64,000 nt of DNA from contig NC_063169.1 in the NCBI RefSeq assembly GCF_023159225.1, positions 56,569,934-56,633,933 on the forward strand, given 5' to 3'. Shown here piece after piece: positions 11,140 through 21,464 of this stretch (positions within the stretch are counted from its first letter, which is position 1; every line of letters begins with the position of its first letter). The translations under genes were made by a program, and so were the position numbers. The notes under the pieces are model-generated. The model saw only the letters and a list, made by a program, of their open reading frames with translations. It made no database searches and was not told where the DNA came from. Origin of the DNA: Perognathus longimembris pacificus. Taxonomy: Eukaryota; Chordata; Mammalia; Rodentia; Heteromyidae.

Positions 11140-12240
11140 AAAGGGCAGGTGTGTAAAGGGCCTCCATGAAAATGGGGAGCTTAGTTTTTAAGTGCATATG
11201 TTTCTCATATAGTTAGTAAATAATGTAAAATATTTGTTTTATTTGTTGTCAAGTACAAGGTATGTACTTGTGTGACCACTTCCATAAATGTTCATTAAAA
11301 TAAGGACCCAAGAAAGGAATTTTGGTTTCATTGAACCATGATCACATTCCATTTTCAAAACAGCAAATCTTAGACTGTGAGTCAGATATTTAATATTCCT
11401 AGATAGCTAAATTGTTTATGGTAAAAGCTATAAAATGGAAATCTAAGTTTTGCATAGGAGAGACATACAGATTAATTTAAATTAATTTGTTTCACACACA
11501 GATGGAATATTTGAAACTTGGAAGCAAATTTGATTCTCTGTATGATCAAAAGGTAATCCAGAAAAAAATCTACCAAAAGGTAAATAATAAATCCCAAGAT
11601 GCTAAGTATACTCTAACAGCTGATGGAAAAACAACCAGGAAAAATCATTATTATAAAATTGACCTTAAATGGGGTCAATTGGTTCAGTACCAAACATATA
11701 TACATAATTATATATATATATGTGTGTGTGTATGATATTATGCATGCACACATATATACATATCTGTCCCAAATATTTATTAAATGTCCCTAGATGCTCT
11801 GCAAAGGGACAACAAAATAATTTTTCTTTAATAAGAAAGAACTGATTTTTTGCTTTATAACTGATTTTAATAAATGTTTATACAGAAATTTAGTTTGAAT
11901 GAAATATGAATTAAGTTCATATTTCCTTCACTTGAAACTATAAGTCATTAAATTACAGAAAGAAATAGGTATAGATATGGAAATCTCTTCTTTCCACATT
12001 GCAAAGTTTGACAGAGAAATGATATTTTTCTTCTGAACCAATAGAAATCTTACTTGGTAGTAGATATGGAATAAAAGAGGAACATGGGTAGGAAGAGGGG
12101 AAAGCGAGAGACGTTTTATATTGATTTATTAATAGAATGCCCTGACTTCCTTTGTTCTAAGCATTTAAATATTTCAAAATGGTCTTAATATGAAGGCAAA
12201 TTCAAACACATCTTAGTGTTTGGAAACTCATTAAGATGTA
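11140..12240. other. Unique AT-rich DNA with a (TA)n/(TG)n tract
   Basis: Contains an alternating TA/TG tract at about 11700-11764. The open frame 11487-11735 (82 codons, plus) runs into that tract and carries no motif; I do not support it as a gene. Confidence 0.6.
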
Positions 12241-12244
12241 AATA

Positions 12245-12650
12245 TTTAAAAGTTACCTTGCATACCACCCAACTTATTACTTATAAGTTCAATCTACCTT
12301 CCATGTATAAGGGAAAACATGTATCTCTTGTCTCTTTGGGAGTGACTTACTTTATATAAAATATTTTTTCCAGTTACTTTTAAATATATTTGCAAATGAT
12401 AGGTTCAAAGGAGATCTCAAATAGTTTGTTCCTTAGAAGGAAAAAAGTTCACAGTTCAACAAAGTAAAACACCAGGAAGTAGGCACAGGAAATGTATGGA
12501 GGGAGGTCATGGGGCAAACGTAGAGGAGAAGAGGGGAAGAATGAAGCCAAGAATAGAATATGACAATAAATGTACTCACTACCTTATTATGTAACTATAC
12601 CCTCTCTGCACATCATCTTATCAATGAAATTTAATAATAAATAAAAAGAA
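12245..12650 (+). mobile_element. L1 3' end with inverted 5' portion
   Basis: The left part (12245-12405) is L1 in minus orientation: TATAAGGGAAAACATGTATC, CTTTGGGAGTGACTTACTTT and the TCCAGT...TTTGCAAATGATAG region, as also seen at 14700-14825. The right part (12406-12650) is the L1 3' end in plus orientation (AATGTACTCACTACCTTATT, then TATACCCTCTCTGCACATCA and an A-rich tail). A minus-then-plus layout ending in a plus-strand tail is the pattern of 5' inversion during target-primed reverse transcription. Divergence makes the junction uncertain. Confidence 0.55.
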
Positions 12651-13955
12651 TCCAGTGTGTATCCAACAAAATTGAAAATAGAAAGGGAAGGAGTCAGCAG
12701 AGAGGTGGGATAAGAATGTTGAAAGGGGTGCCATTGATCATGATGCATTGTTTCCATAAACTGCTTTGTTAAATGCAGTTCCCTCATACAACAATTTAAG
12801 GTACAATAATGAAAAAGAAGAAATAAAAGCTGTCTTTATTGCACATCGTTGAGCCACAAATTAGCTGTGATTAAATCCATTCATACATTTTTATAAAGGT
12901 TTTAGGATCTATGATGCCCTTCTCCTTATCTCCCTGTCTCAGTCATTTCTACTATTTTTGCCAACCTCTGCCAGTAATAAATGTTTCATTATTTAGATAT
13001 CCGATACTTAAGCTTACTTGTAACTCAATCCGGTAACAAAGCAAAGGAGCTCTTTCCGATGAAGTTGCAATTTCCATTCCAGAGGCCTAGAATCCAAAAG
13101 GTAACAGCATTGAGTCAAATTTCTTTATCATTGGGGGTCTTGTTGAGAGCTTTTTTTTTTTTTTTTTTTTTGAGATCTGATTACCTATCCTGTGGATGTT
13201 TTTAATTTAGTAGATCATCTTCCATGTCTGCCTTTCTCTAGAATCATTTTTATTCATCTTTCAATGTCCATCTCATTTTATGCTCACCTTAATTTTTCAT
13301 CTGGAAGGTTTTCTCTTTGACAGGTCATTGCTGATTGAGGTGGAAAGTAGAAAGAAGATGTGAGTTGTACTGGTAGTCACCCAGTGTCCCTTTGCTAAGA
13401 CAGTTCTATCTTGACAATCGCTTAGCTATATTTCCTAAATTTCACCATGGTCTTTATAAGTGTAGCTTTTCCTAGAAAAGGGTATGAGTTGGAAGTATTG
13501 TTCATTCCTTTCTGATATTTCAGAGGAAGACTCATGAACATCACAGAAGTTACGGCTTACATTGGGTGATGGGTCATGGCACCACCATTGGTTATTGTTC
13601 CTAAAATATTAATAATGCTCCTCAAAGCTATGTGTTTTATAACACCAGATCATAGTTTATGCATTCCAATTTTGTAAGATTGCTTCGAAAAATAATATAC
13701 AAAAATAAGATTATGAAGAAAATACATGTACATATATATCTTCACTTATTTATCAAATTCTAATATCAGCAGTAATCTGTTAATCAAATCCACTAGGAAT
13801 CTTCTTAAAATGTTTTATTATCTTTAAGCAGTTGTATAAGATTGTGGCCATTCAAAAGAGCAATTTATGAAAATGGTTATTATTTGGCTTTTAGATCTCA
13901 CGGTTTTTGTATGAGTTATCAAGTGAGTTAGTATACAAATTCTCCTAATGTTATT
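12651..13955. other. Unique sequence, no gene seen
   Basis: Mixed-composition DNA with a T-run at 13151-13170. The open frame 12981-13205 is interrupted by that T-run and has no motif. No splice-flanked coding segment is evident. Confidence 0.6.
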
Positions 13956-13967
13956 AAAATGTTTTAG

Positions 13968-14090
13968 GCTTGGTGGTGATGGCTTACACCTGGAATCCTA
14001 GCTACTCAGGAGGCTGAGATCTGAGGATCACAGTCCTAAGCCAGCCTGGGCAAGGAAGCTCATGTGACTCATCTCCAATAAACCAGAAAA
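13968..14090 (+). mobile_element. Solo 7SL/B1-like monomer
   Basis: Reads GGCTTACACCTGGAATCCTA, GCTACTCAGGAGGCTGAGAT, CTGAGGATCACAG and AGCCAGCCTGGGCAAGGAAG, a 7SL/B1-type left monomer, then CTCCAATAAACCAG and a short A-run. A 12-base target duplication AAAATGTTTTAG flanks it (13956-13967 and 14091-14102). It is the same unit found as the left half of the dimers at 55405 and 25085, here without a Geo half. Confidence 0.85.
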
Positions 14091-14110
14091 AAAATGTTTT
14101 AGTACTTTTT

Positions 14111-14215
14111 TTGTTGTTGTTGGTTGTGGGTCTTGAACTCTGGACCTTGGCACTGTCCCTGAGCTCTTCAGCTCAAGTCTAGTGTTCAACCACCTGAGCC
14201 ACAGTATCACTTCCT
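14111..14215 (-). mobile_element. Solo Geo monomer with own tail
   Basis: On the minus strand it starts AGGAAGTGATACTGTGGCTC and ends GAGTTCAAGACCCACAACC followed by an A/C-rich tail. It is the right-hand Geo unit of IDL-Geo with no left partner. A-box-like TGGCTCAGGTGG is at 14201-14190 and a perfect B-box match GTTCAAGAC at 14138-14130, 51 bases apart. A 15-base perfect duplication GTTTTAGTACTTTTT flanks it (14096-14110 and 14216-14230). It landed in the right-hand target duplication of the 7SL-like monomer beside it. Confidence 0.85.
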
Positions 14216-14284
14216 GTTTTAGTACTTTTTAATATATGGTATATTTTTGTTTTGTTTTTATTTTTGTGTTTATTTTTGTTAAAC

Positions 14285-14840
14285 TTTAAAATTTTAATTT
14301 TATTGTATATGGTCTTTATAAAAATCATTTTAAGTAGTTTTACAAAGCAGTTGCCTAAGAATACATTATGTCACGGTCATTGACACCTCTTCCAACATTC
14401 TCATCTATCCCTCCCTTACCTAGTTCTTCCCTCACTCTTATTAATTTTGTAGGATATACTTTGGATTCTTAGCTGCAATTTCTCTTCTCTTCATTCATCT
14501 ACCTGTTTTCCCTTGATCCCACCCCAACCCTCTCAATACCAGCTTCATTTTGGGTTGGGTTTTGTTTTTGTTTTGCTAAAATTCAACATTGCCTTCCTAA
14601 GGAATTACACCATGTGAAATTGCCCTTGAATCATCCATAGTGCAGTTAATACATTTGTACACACTTGCATAACACCCAATGTATTTACTTATATGTTTAT
14701 AAGCTAACTCGATTTTCTACATATAAGGGAACATATGCATCCTTTGTCTCTCTGGGTCTGACTTACTTCAATCAAAGTGATTTATTCCAAGTCTTTCCAT
14801 TTCTTTACAAATGATAGTTTTTTAGTGCTTTTTTATTTAG
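14285..14840 (-). mobile_element. Old L1 3' UTR and ORF2 end
   Basis: Minus-strand L1: tail at the left (AATTTTATTGTATATGG), pyrimidine-rich tract (CCCTCCCTTACCTAG), then GGGAACATATGCATCCTTTG, TCTCTGGGTCTGACTTACTT and CCAAGTCTTTCCATTTC near 14720-14815, which matches the region around the ORF2 stop in other copies here. More diverged than the other L1 copies. Confidence 0.7.
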
Positions 14841-15084
14841 CAGAAATACGATATCTTACTTTTCATTGGGGAACAGTGCTTGTTGATGGCTTGAGGGCTG
14901 GGGTAGATGTTGAGTAATCTTTGTCTAGTTGAACTACCTTTGATGATATACTTGTAAGTATGATGTAAATAAAATTATTTCTTACACTTTACCATATAAA
15001 ACCAATAATTTTTTTAGCTATAAAACACTGAAAATCATCATTCTGTAATTTCTCCATCAGTAAAATTGAACAGATTATTACTAA

Positions 15085-15600
15085 AGATATTTTTTCTTTT
15101 TAAATTTTTTATTGTCAAGGTGATATACAGAGGAGTTACAGTGACATAGGTAAAGTAGCAAGTACATTTCTTGTCAAACTTGCTACCTCCTCCCTCATTC
15201 TCCTCCCACCTTCCCTTCTCCCCAATTCCGTCTCCCCCAAGTTGTACAGGTAATTTACAGCATATTGTCTTGTGAGTATTGCTGTTGCACTGGTTCGCCT
15301 TTTACCCTTGTCTCACCATTTTGTTTTTCTCCTTCCCTTTCCTAGTTCCAATAAATGTATATACAATACCCAGGGTACCAAAGTCAAATACGGTGACAAC
15401 AGGAGTAAAACCATAAATAATGAAAGAAAAAGGCATAATTTCATATCTTATGTTGAAAATAACAACAAAAATTACAAACCACTTATTTCCATAATTTAGA
15501 GTTCATATTTCTTAGCATCATTTTATATGATCGTATGTACATAGCTATTGAGCTATTGTGATCATCTGCTAGGGTTATTGTAATGTTGAAATCATGGGTT
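15085..15600 (-). mobile_element. L1 3' end, 5'-truncated
   Basis: Minus-strand L1 3' UTR. The tail side is at ~15090 (TTTTTTATTGTCAAGGTGAT), followed by a C/T-rich tract (the reversed G-rich tract) at 15185-15240, TAGTTCCAATAAATGTATAT, CAATACCCAGGGTACC and ATTTAGAGTTCATATTTCTT, then GCTATTGAGCTATTGTGATC. It belongs to the second 3'-UTR type (shared with 50868-51300, 58425-58860 and 60861-61412). The open frame 15272-15499 is within this UTR and is not a gene. Confidence 0.9.
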
Positions 15601-16340
15601 ACATACATACAACACAAAGAACTCGAAGAGAAAATAGATGGCAGATAATTCACAAACTGGATGAGTGGTCATTATAGACTCGAACTAGGCTCATACCATG
15701 ACTGAAGGATGGAGAGCTCTTTAACCCATTATTTATTCATCAGGGCAAATTAAAACAATTGGAAAAGTAACCCTAAATTACTGCGAATCATGTATGTATG
15801 TGTGTTCAGGGTTAGGATCTAATGTAATTTTTGTGGTGGCATAGATTATGGCTTTGTTGGACATATAAAACAAGTTTAAATTCAATGATTTTTCACAGAT
15901 TATGAACCTCCATAAAGTCAATGGAGCATACATTAGGGCACCTCAAATATGCCAAGGGAATTGGTGTCCTTACCACAAAACACTCACAGACGATCATCTG
16001 AAAACACTCTAATTACAGGTTTAGTGCAGTGTGAAATCTTTCCTATTGAAAATAATGACACAGTATATATTTCATAGGAATATTCCACTTTGTCAATAAA
16101 AAATATGAGTGCAGGAAACCTGCCCTCTTTATTTTATATTCATTGTTGTTGCAGAAGCACAATTACCATTTTCTTTTAAACAGAGACATTGAACAGGTTT
16201 ATTCACATAAGGAGTGGTAGACAAATTGCTTGTTTTAATGATAAACATACATTTCACACAGAGGGTCAGGCAACTGTCATGAAAATTGTCTTATATTTTG
16301 TTTTGTTTTTTCCCCTCTTTCTTCTCCCCTCCCCCAGCAT
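15601..16340. other. Unique sequence leading to a (CA)n tract
   Basis: No transposon recognised. A pyrimidine-rich stretch (16300-16345) leads into the (CA)n tract at 16347-16383. Confidence 0.5.
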
Positions 16341-16346
16341 CCCCCC

Positions 16347-16383
16347 AACACACACACACTCACACACACACACACACACACAC
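16347..16383. repeat. (CA)n microsatellite
   Basis: CA repeat with one CT interruption. Open frames crossing it (16189-16419, 16266-16523, 16286-16516) owe their length to the dinucleotide and are not genes. Confidence 0.95.
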
Positions 16384-17480
16384 GAGCTCCATGGCTCCCA
16401 TATGGACAGCCTGGCATAAACTGCCTCCACACAAGCAGCACCTATGGGCCTCTCCAGGAAGTGGTTGTATGTGTGTTTTGCATAGTTACAAATGGAAGGG
16501 ACAGGGACACACCTAATCTGCATTCTAGAGGATCATCCAGGTGTGGCCCAGCTGAAAGCACCTTTGCAGGGAGAAAGAAATCAAGCACGGTTTACATAAA
16601 GGGGAATCACTCTAGAGCTTCATTTTGGTGGGGTGTCACTTAACAGGAGCCAACTGCAAGTGCCTAAAATGGGAGTGTTTATTGTAGAGAATTTGTGGGC
16701 ATCCAGCCCCACTTAGTGCTCAGAACAAAAGCAACTGGGGTACAAAAGGCCGAAGGACACTAAGCAATGTAGAAAGTGACAAACCATTAAGCCCGTGCTA
16801 CGAAGGTCTTGCCTGTCCAGCAGCACATTTCCTGTATACTTAGAAAGCACGTGAGAGGCTTCATTAATGGTTCATCAGAGTCCATACACTGCTTACATTG
16901 CTAATATGCAAACTCTGCTCCTGTTTTTGTTTGTTTGTTTGTTTTGTTTTTTAATTTGGGATTTTCAGCACATCAAGATGTCAGTTCCATGGCTACTGTA
17001 TTTTTCCCCCTCCTGGGTAATTGAAGCATTACTGCAGAAGACAATGATTGATGATGTCTTTAAAGCTCTAAAAAAGCACAGGCTATTTTTGAAACTGTGC
17101 CATGTCTATATAAGGAGAGGAGAAGGAACAGTCTGTGTGTTACAGCAAGCTTGAGCAACAACAACACAGCCTGGGGGCTGACATGAAAATCAGGGGTGCT
17201 TTTCATTTTTGTTCCCACTCCCAGCACACCCTTTCCTTTCCCTCTAGGAATTTGCTTGAATCTGTTCCACTGAAGAATGTTCTGGTGTTTGCCTGATGTT
17301 CAGCGTAATTAGACCACTGTTAGTAGGCTTGGCTCCACACGCCATTTCTAGGAATCTAATCTATTTCTGCCTTTGAAAGCTGCTGTTTCACTGAATTAGA
17401 AACAAGAATTAACATTGGTGATGGTGCAATAGACATCATTTTTTGTTTTCTGATTATTCGCAGCGTTTGAAAAAGATTAC
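16384..17480. promoter_or_regulatory. Candidate conserved non-coding block (enhancer-like)
   Basis: About 1.1 kb that is GC-richer than its surroundings, free of recognisable transposons and has few long homopolymers. Visible motifs include octamer-like TTTGCATAG (~16478) and AATATGCAAAC (~16903), the TATA/CArG-like CTATATAAGG (~17107), and a homeodomain core GTAATTAGACC (~17305). Compact motif-dense blocks of this kind in gene-poor mammalian DNA are often deeply conserved enhancers. Open frames here are short and overlap in several phases, so coding is unlikely. Conservation was not tested. Confidence 0.4.
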
Positions 17481-17924
17481 CATACCTACACATATATTTC
17501 CATCCACTTTCTTTCCTTTCATCTTCTTTCAACTTCTTTCACTACTTCACTAGGCTCTGGGAATAGAAAACTGTTATTATAATGCTTTTTTTCAGAAATC
17601 TCATAATACACACACAATTACACTCTAAAAGTTGTGTTTTCTTTTCTCTTTTTATCTGCATGCAAATAAATTACAAATGAAAGATTTATTTTTGAAGGAA
17701 TGGCTAATTAAAGATACAAATATGTCAAATCATCTCTATTCATTCACAATCATTTTGAAAGGTGGAAAGTGTATAATCTGTTTCTTTATGTCATTCTAAC
17801 TAGCCCCAAATATTTGATTTGATTCAAACTAAGTGATACTAAATGATTAAGCAAAGTCTTGATATAGCCCAAGCACTGTGAAGGAGTTTTAAAAAGTTGG
17901 CTTTTTGTTTTTCCCTGTTGGAAC
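17481..17924. other. Unique AT-rich sequence
   Basis: Pyrimidine-rich near 17510-17545, otherwise AT-rich. Nothing recognised. Confidence 0.5.
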
Positions 17925-18075
17925 AATTCTAGCTATGTGATCTTGGTCAAGTTAATTAAACTTTGTAGGATTCCATCCCTCATTTATTAAATGAAAATAA
18001 TAAAACTTGGCTTTCAAGCTTGTTCTGCATATGAAAGCAGAAAATATAGACCACAGGGTATGATACACAGCAAAA
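17925..18075 (+). mobile_element. MIR (ancient tRNA-derived SINE) fragment
   Basis: TCTAGCTATGTGATCTTGG, TCAAGTTAATTAAACTTTG, CCTCATTTATTAAATGAAAA and TAATAAAACTTGGC follow the MIR core order (CTAGCTGTGTGACCTTGGGC, AAGTTACTTAACCTCT, CCTCATCTGTAAAATGG, ATAATAATA). A mammal-wide element, far older than the ID/Geo SINEs. Confidence 0.75.
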
Positions 18076-18284
18076 TTTCAAGCAATTAACATGATATATG
18101 AACTTTGCAAAGCGAATCAGCACAACATAGGAAAAACATTCCTCTTGAAAATGGGCAGAAACTATTTTCTGCTTGGCATTTGTAGTTGGATGAATCTGAG
18201 AAACCTGTGTATTTTTCTGTTTCTGAGAATAAACTCAGTATAAGCAGGAATGATAAATATTTTGTTTTGCTTTGAGAAAGTGTC

Positions 18285-18405
18285 ATTTATAACCCAGGCT
18301 ATCCTAAACTCTCCATGCATCTTATGCTGGCCTACAAGTCCAAATTTTTCACTTGACCTCCCAGGAGCTGACGTTACAGGCATGCATTCTCATCTTGATG
18401 CATCA
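18285..18405 (-). mobile_element. B1/7SL-like SINE, old
   Basis: The plus-strand view reads TAACCCAGGCTATCCTAAAC, TTATGCTGGCCTACAAGTCC, CACTTGACCTCCCAGGAGCT and GTTACAGGCATGCATTCTC. This is a reversed B1/Alu-type monomer (CCCAGGCTGGCCTCAAACTC, CCTCCCAAGTGCTGGGATTA, CAGGCATG). Confidence 0.75.
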
Positions 18406-19290
18406 TGAATGTACTTACTACTGTTTTAAGCAAACTCCACCCACAAAAGGAACAGTCTGCAAAGAAGTAAATCATCTAAGGTCACATGGAAAAAAATAAT
18501 TGCTAAGATTCAAGACAGAATGGCATGTAACTGTGTGAGACCCAAACTTGGGAAATAGTGGAAAGAAGAGTACAGGTTCCAGAGCAGCTATTAGCACACC
18601 TGTCATCTTAATAACTTGCAATGGAGGGAAAGGTAGAATTCAACTTCCAGACCAGCTCTGGCAAATGTTAGAAAATGCAACAACATGTAATGTGCCTAGA
18701 TAGGACTCCATGATTCCAGTTTGTCCCCAAGCACTGTTGGAATGCCAGGTCTCTCTACATCAGGTATCATTCCTCATTTCAGCAACAGATGAGGGACACT
18801 ACCTGGAATCAGGACACTAAATGAGCTCGCTCATCGCTCTCACAAATCTGCTCTGACCTTCAGAGATCTACACTATTAAGGAAAATGCTAGTCAAGCATA
18901 TATCTCTGGATTCACATACACACATGGGTGATTTTTCTGTATTCTTCAAGACTTGATCAAACCTTTCTGTCTCACATCTTTTATGAGAATGACAAGATAT
19001 GAAAACTATGAAAATTCATATTAATCTTTAATCATCATTACAAGTTGTTTAGGCTCTGAAGATTAAATTTTCTGTATTGTCCAACCCAAGTTAATAAAAT
19101 TAATGGCTTTAATTTGCTGTCATGATACAATGTTTAGTTAGTGGGCTAAATTTCCTCAGTTGTGGTTTGCTTTTAGGCTTTAAATTTACAATGTCAAGAT
19201 GTACCGTTTCTTCTTTTTGTTGATGTAGGAAACCACTGAGAAATCCTTTGGTTCTCCCTAGGGTAGCTGTCAAGGAAGCTTTATTTTTTT
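18406..19290. other. Unique sequence, no gene seen
   Basis: Moderately GC-balanced DNA with no SINE or L1 match recognised and only short open frames. Confidence 0.55.
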
Positions 19291-19298
19291 AATTAATT

Positions 19299-19323
19299 TT
19301 ATTATTATTATTATTATTATTAT
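19299..19323. repeat. (ATT)n microsatellite
   Basis: About eight ATT units directly before the reversed Geo sequence, i.e. at the tail of that SINE on its sense strand. Confidence 0.9.
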
Positions 19324-19325
19324 TT

Positions 19326-19618
19326 TTTGCCAGTCCTGGGCCTTGGACTCAGGGCCTGAGCACTGTCCCTGGCTTCTTTTTGCTCAAGGCTAGCACTCTG
19401 CCACCCAGGGCTTCAAGTTGCCCTACAAGTTACCTTGAAAATTTATTAATCTTTCTACCATTCAATATGTTAACACAGGGCTGGGGATACGGCCTAGTGG
19501 CAAGAGCGCTTGCCTCGTATACTTGAAGCCCTGAGTTCGATTCCCCAGCACCACATATACAGAAAATGGCCAGAAGTGGCGCTGTGACTCAAGTGGCAGA
19601 GTGCTATATCCCCAGCCC
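19326..19618. mobile_element. Rearranged IDL-Geo pair in opposite orientations
   Basis: 19328-19410 is a reversed Geo monomer (GCCAGTCCTGGGCCTTGGAC... to CACTCTGCCAC). It jumps to the reversed ID fragment CCCAGGGCTTCAAG, then ~60 unique bases. From 19478 a plus-strand IDL-Geo starts (GGGCTGGGGATACGGCCTAG) but breaks off inside Geo at GGCAGAGTGC, continuing with TATATCCCCAGCCC, the reversed ID 5' end. The outer pieces (start of reversed Geo, end of reversed ID) look like one minus-strand element whose middle was replaced or rearranged with a plus-strand copy. Confidence 0.75.
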
Positions 19619-20835
19619 AATTTTACTGTTATTATAAAGTTGATGTGGAGAGGGATTACAATTACCTGAGTGAGGTGATGAGTATATCTACTTTGATACA
19701 CTGTCTTCTGTTCCCTCACTTTCACCCAGTCCCTCCCTCCTATTTCCACCCATTCAACTGCTCCAATTTTGCACCTTTCCCCCCTTCTAATCCTTCCTCC
19801 CAATCCTGAAGATGTACACCTAAATGCAACATATATAAGGAGAAGACAGAATCATAAAATATGTAAAAATTTAAGTTAAAAGAAAAAAGAGAAGTCTCTT
19901 TGTTTAATATGTTGGAGTTCATTTTGCTATCTATCTATCTATCGATATATACTTATATTTGATGTTAATACGAAGAGGTACATAGGCATTGTATCTTTAT
20001 ATTTCTCTCCTAACTTTATCCTCTTTTAATCTCACTATGTGTGAGTATCTAGAATCCTATGGAATTTATCAGATTGCAGTGTATTTTAGATCTAATTTAT
20101 GCATATCAGGGAGAACATGCTGCATTTGTCATTCTGCGGTTGGCTCACTTCACTCAACATGATTTTTTTCTATTTCCATTCATTTCCCTCCCTGAAAATG
20201 ACACTATCTTATTCTTTCTAATGGCTGTGTAAAATTCCATTGCGCATAGGTACCACATTTTTTGGATCAGTGCATCTATTGTGGGGCATCAGGGCTGTTT
20301 CCCTATCTTGGCTATTGTGAACAGCACAACAATGAACATGGAAGTGCAGGTGTCCCTATCACATCTTGGCTCATGATGTTTAGGGTAGATGCCTGGGAGA
20401 TTTATGGTTGGGTTGTAGGGAATGTTTATGCTTAGTTGTTTGAGGAACCTCTAGACTGCTGTCCAGAGTTGTTGTACTAGCTTACATTCCCACCAACAGT
20501 TCAGTAGGGTTCCTTTTTCCCACACAACTCTGACAATATTTGTTGTTGTTCAAATTCATAATGTTAGCCAATCTAACTCGGGTGAAATGGAATCTCAGAG
20601 TTGTTTTGATTTGCATTTCTTTATGGACAATGTCTACGATATGCTCATGTTTATGTGTTTATTTACCATTTTACTTCTTCTGAGAAGAGTACACTTAGCT
20701 CCCTTTCCCATTTAGTGATTGGATTGTTAGGTTTGGGAAGGGTTAGTTTCTTGGTCTCCTTGTTTATATTGGATATTAGGCCTTTGTCTCATGTATTGTT
20801 TTTGGTTGGGTTTTTTTTAACAGTATTTTTTTTTT

Positions 20836-21360
20836 GACTATGAAGTTTATGTTTTTTTATTTTTTTTTCAAATTTTTATTATCAAACTGATGTACAGAGA
20901 GGTTACAGTTTCATATGTTTGGCATTGGATACATTTCTTGTACTGTTTGTTACCTTGTCCCTCATAACCGCCTCCCTCCTCCTCCTTTCCCTTTCCCCCC
21001 ATGAGGTGTTCAGTTCACTTACACCAAACAGATTTGCAAGCATTGCTTTTGTAGTTGTTTGTCTTTTTTTTACGCTGTGTCTCTCAATTTTGGTATTCCC
21101 TTTCAATTTCCTACTTCTAATACCAGTATACACAGTTTCCAATATACTCAGATAAGATTACAGAGATAGTGTAGGTACAACCACAGGAAGGTAATACAAG
21201 AACATCATCAATAATAGAAGCTACAGATACAGATGGGACGTTGAAAGTAGTTACAACTGTGATATAACAATCGTTTCCATAACATGGAGTTCATTTCACT
21301 TAGCATCATCTTATGTGTTCATAAGGGTATAGCTATTGGGCTCTTGTGATGCTCCGCTAT
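20836..21360 (-). mobile_element. Younger L1 3' end inserted in the ID tail
   Basis: Minus-strand L1 3' UTR reaching the end of ORF2: tail at 20850-20880, CTGATGTACAGAGAGGTTAC, C/T-rich tract 20965-21000, ACCAGTATACACAGTTTCC, AGCATCATCTTATGTG. Very similar to the plus-strand L1 at 1880-2330 and clearly younger than the surrounding L1. Flanked by AACAGTATTTTTTTTTT at 20819-20835 and 21361-21377. A 15-base non-L1 stretch (GACTATGAAGTTTAT) sits between the left duplication and the T-run and may be a transduced 3' flank. The reading frame at 20919-21155 lies in the UTR and is not a gene. Confidence 0.9.
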
Positions 21361-21382
21361 AACAGTATTTTTTTTTTTTGTC

Positions 21383-21464
21383 TTTTCTTTTTTGGTACTG
21401 GGGATCGAACCCAGGACGTTGCACTTGCTAGGCAAGCACTTTGCCACTGAGCTACATCCCAGCC
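21383..21464 (-). mobile_element. ID element (tRNA-Ala-derived SINE)
   Basis: The minus strand reads GGGCTGGGATGTAGCTCAG, TGGCAAAGTGCTTGCC, CTGGGTTCGATCCCCAGTACC, then an A-rich tail. A-box TAGCTCAGTGG and B-box GTTCGATCC are intact. It has no Geo half, so it is a classical monomeric ID. Its A-rich tail continues on the far side of the L1 inserted into it (20801-20835). Confidence 0.92.

Noticed and set aside
16266..16523. Overlapping frames on both strands
   Set aside because: Length is due to the (CA)n tract; cysteine/valine runs are the translated dinucleotide.
20919..21155. 78-codon plus-strand hydrophobic frame similar to another at 2042-2281 (minus)
   Set aside because: Both are the antisense of the same L1 3' UTR; the similarity reflects the repeat, not a gene family.
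21383..21464. tRNA-Ala-like sequence
   Set aside because: ID retroposon with A-rich tail and target duplication, not a tRNA gene.
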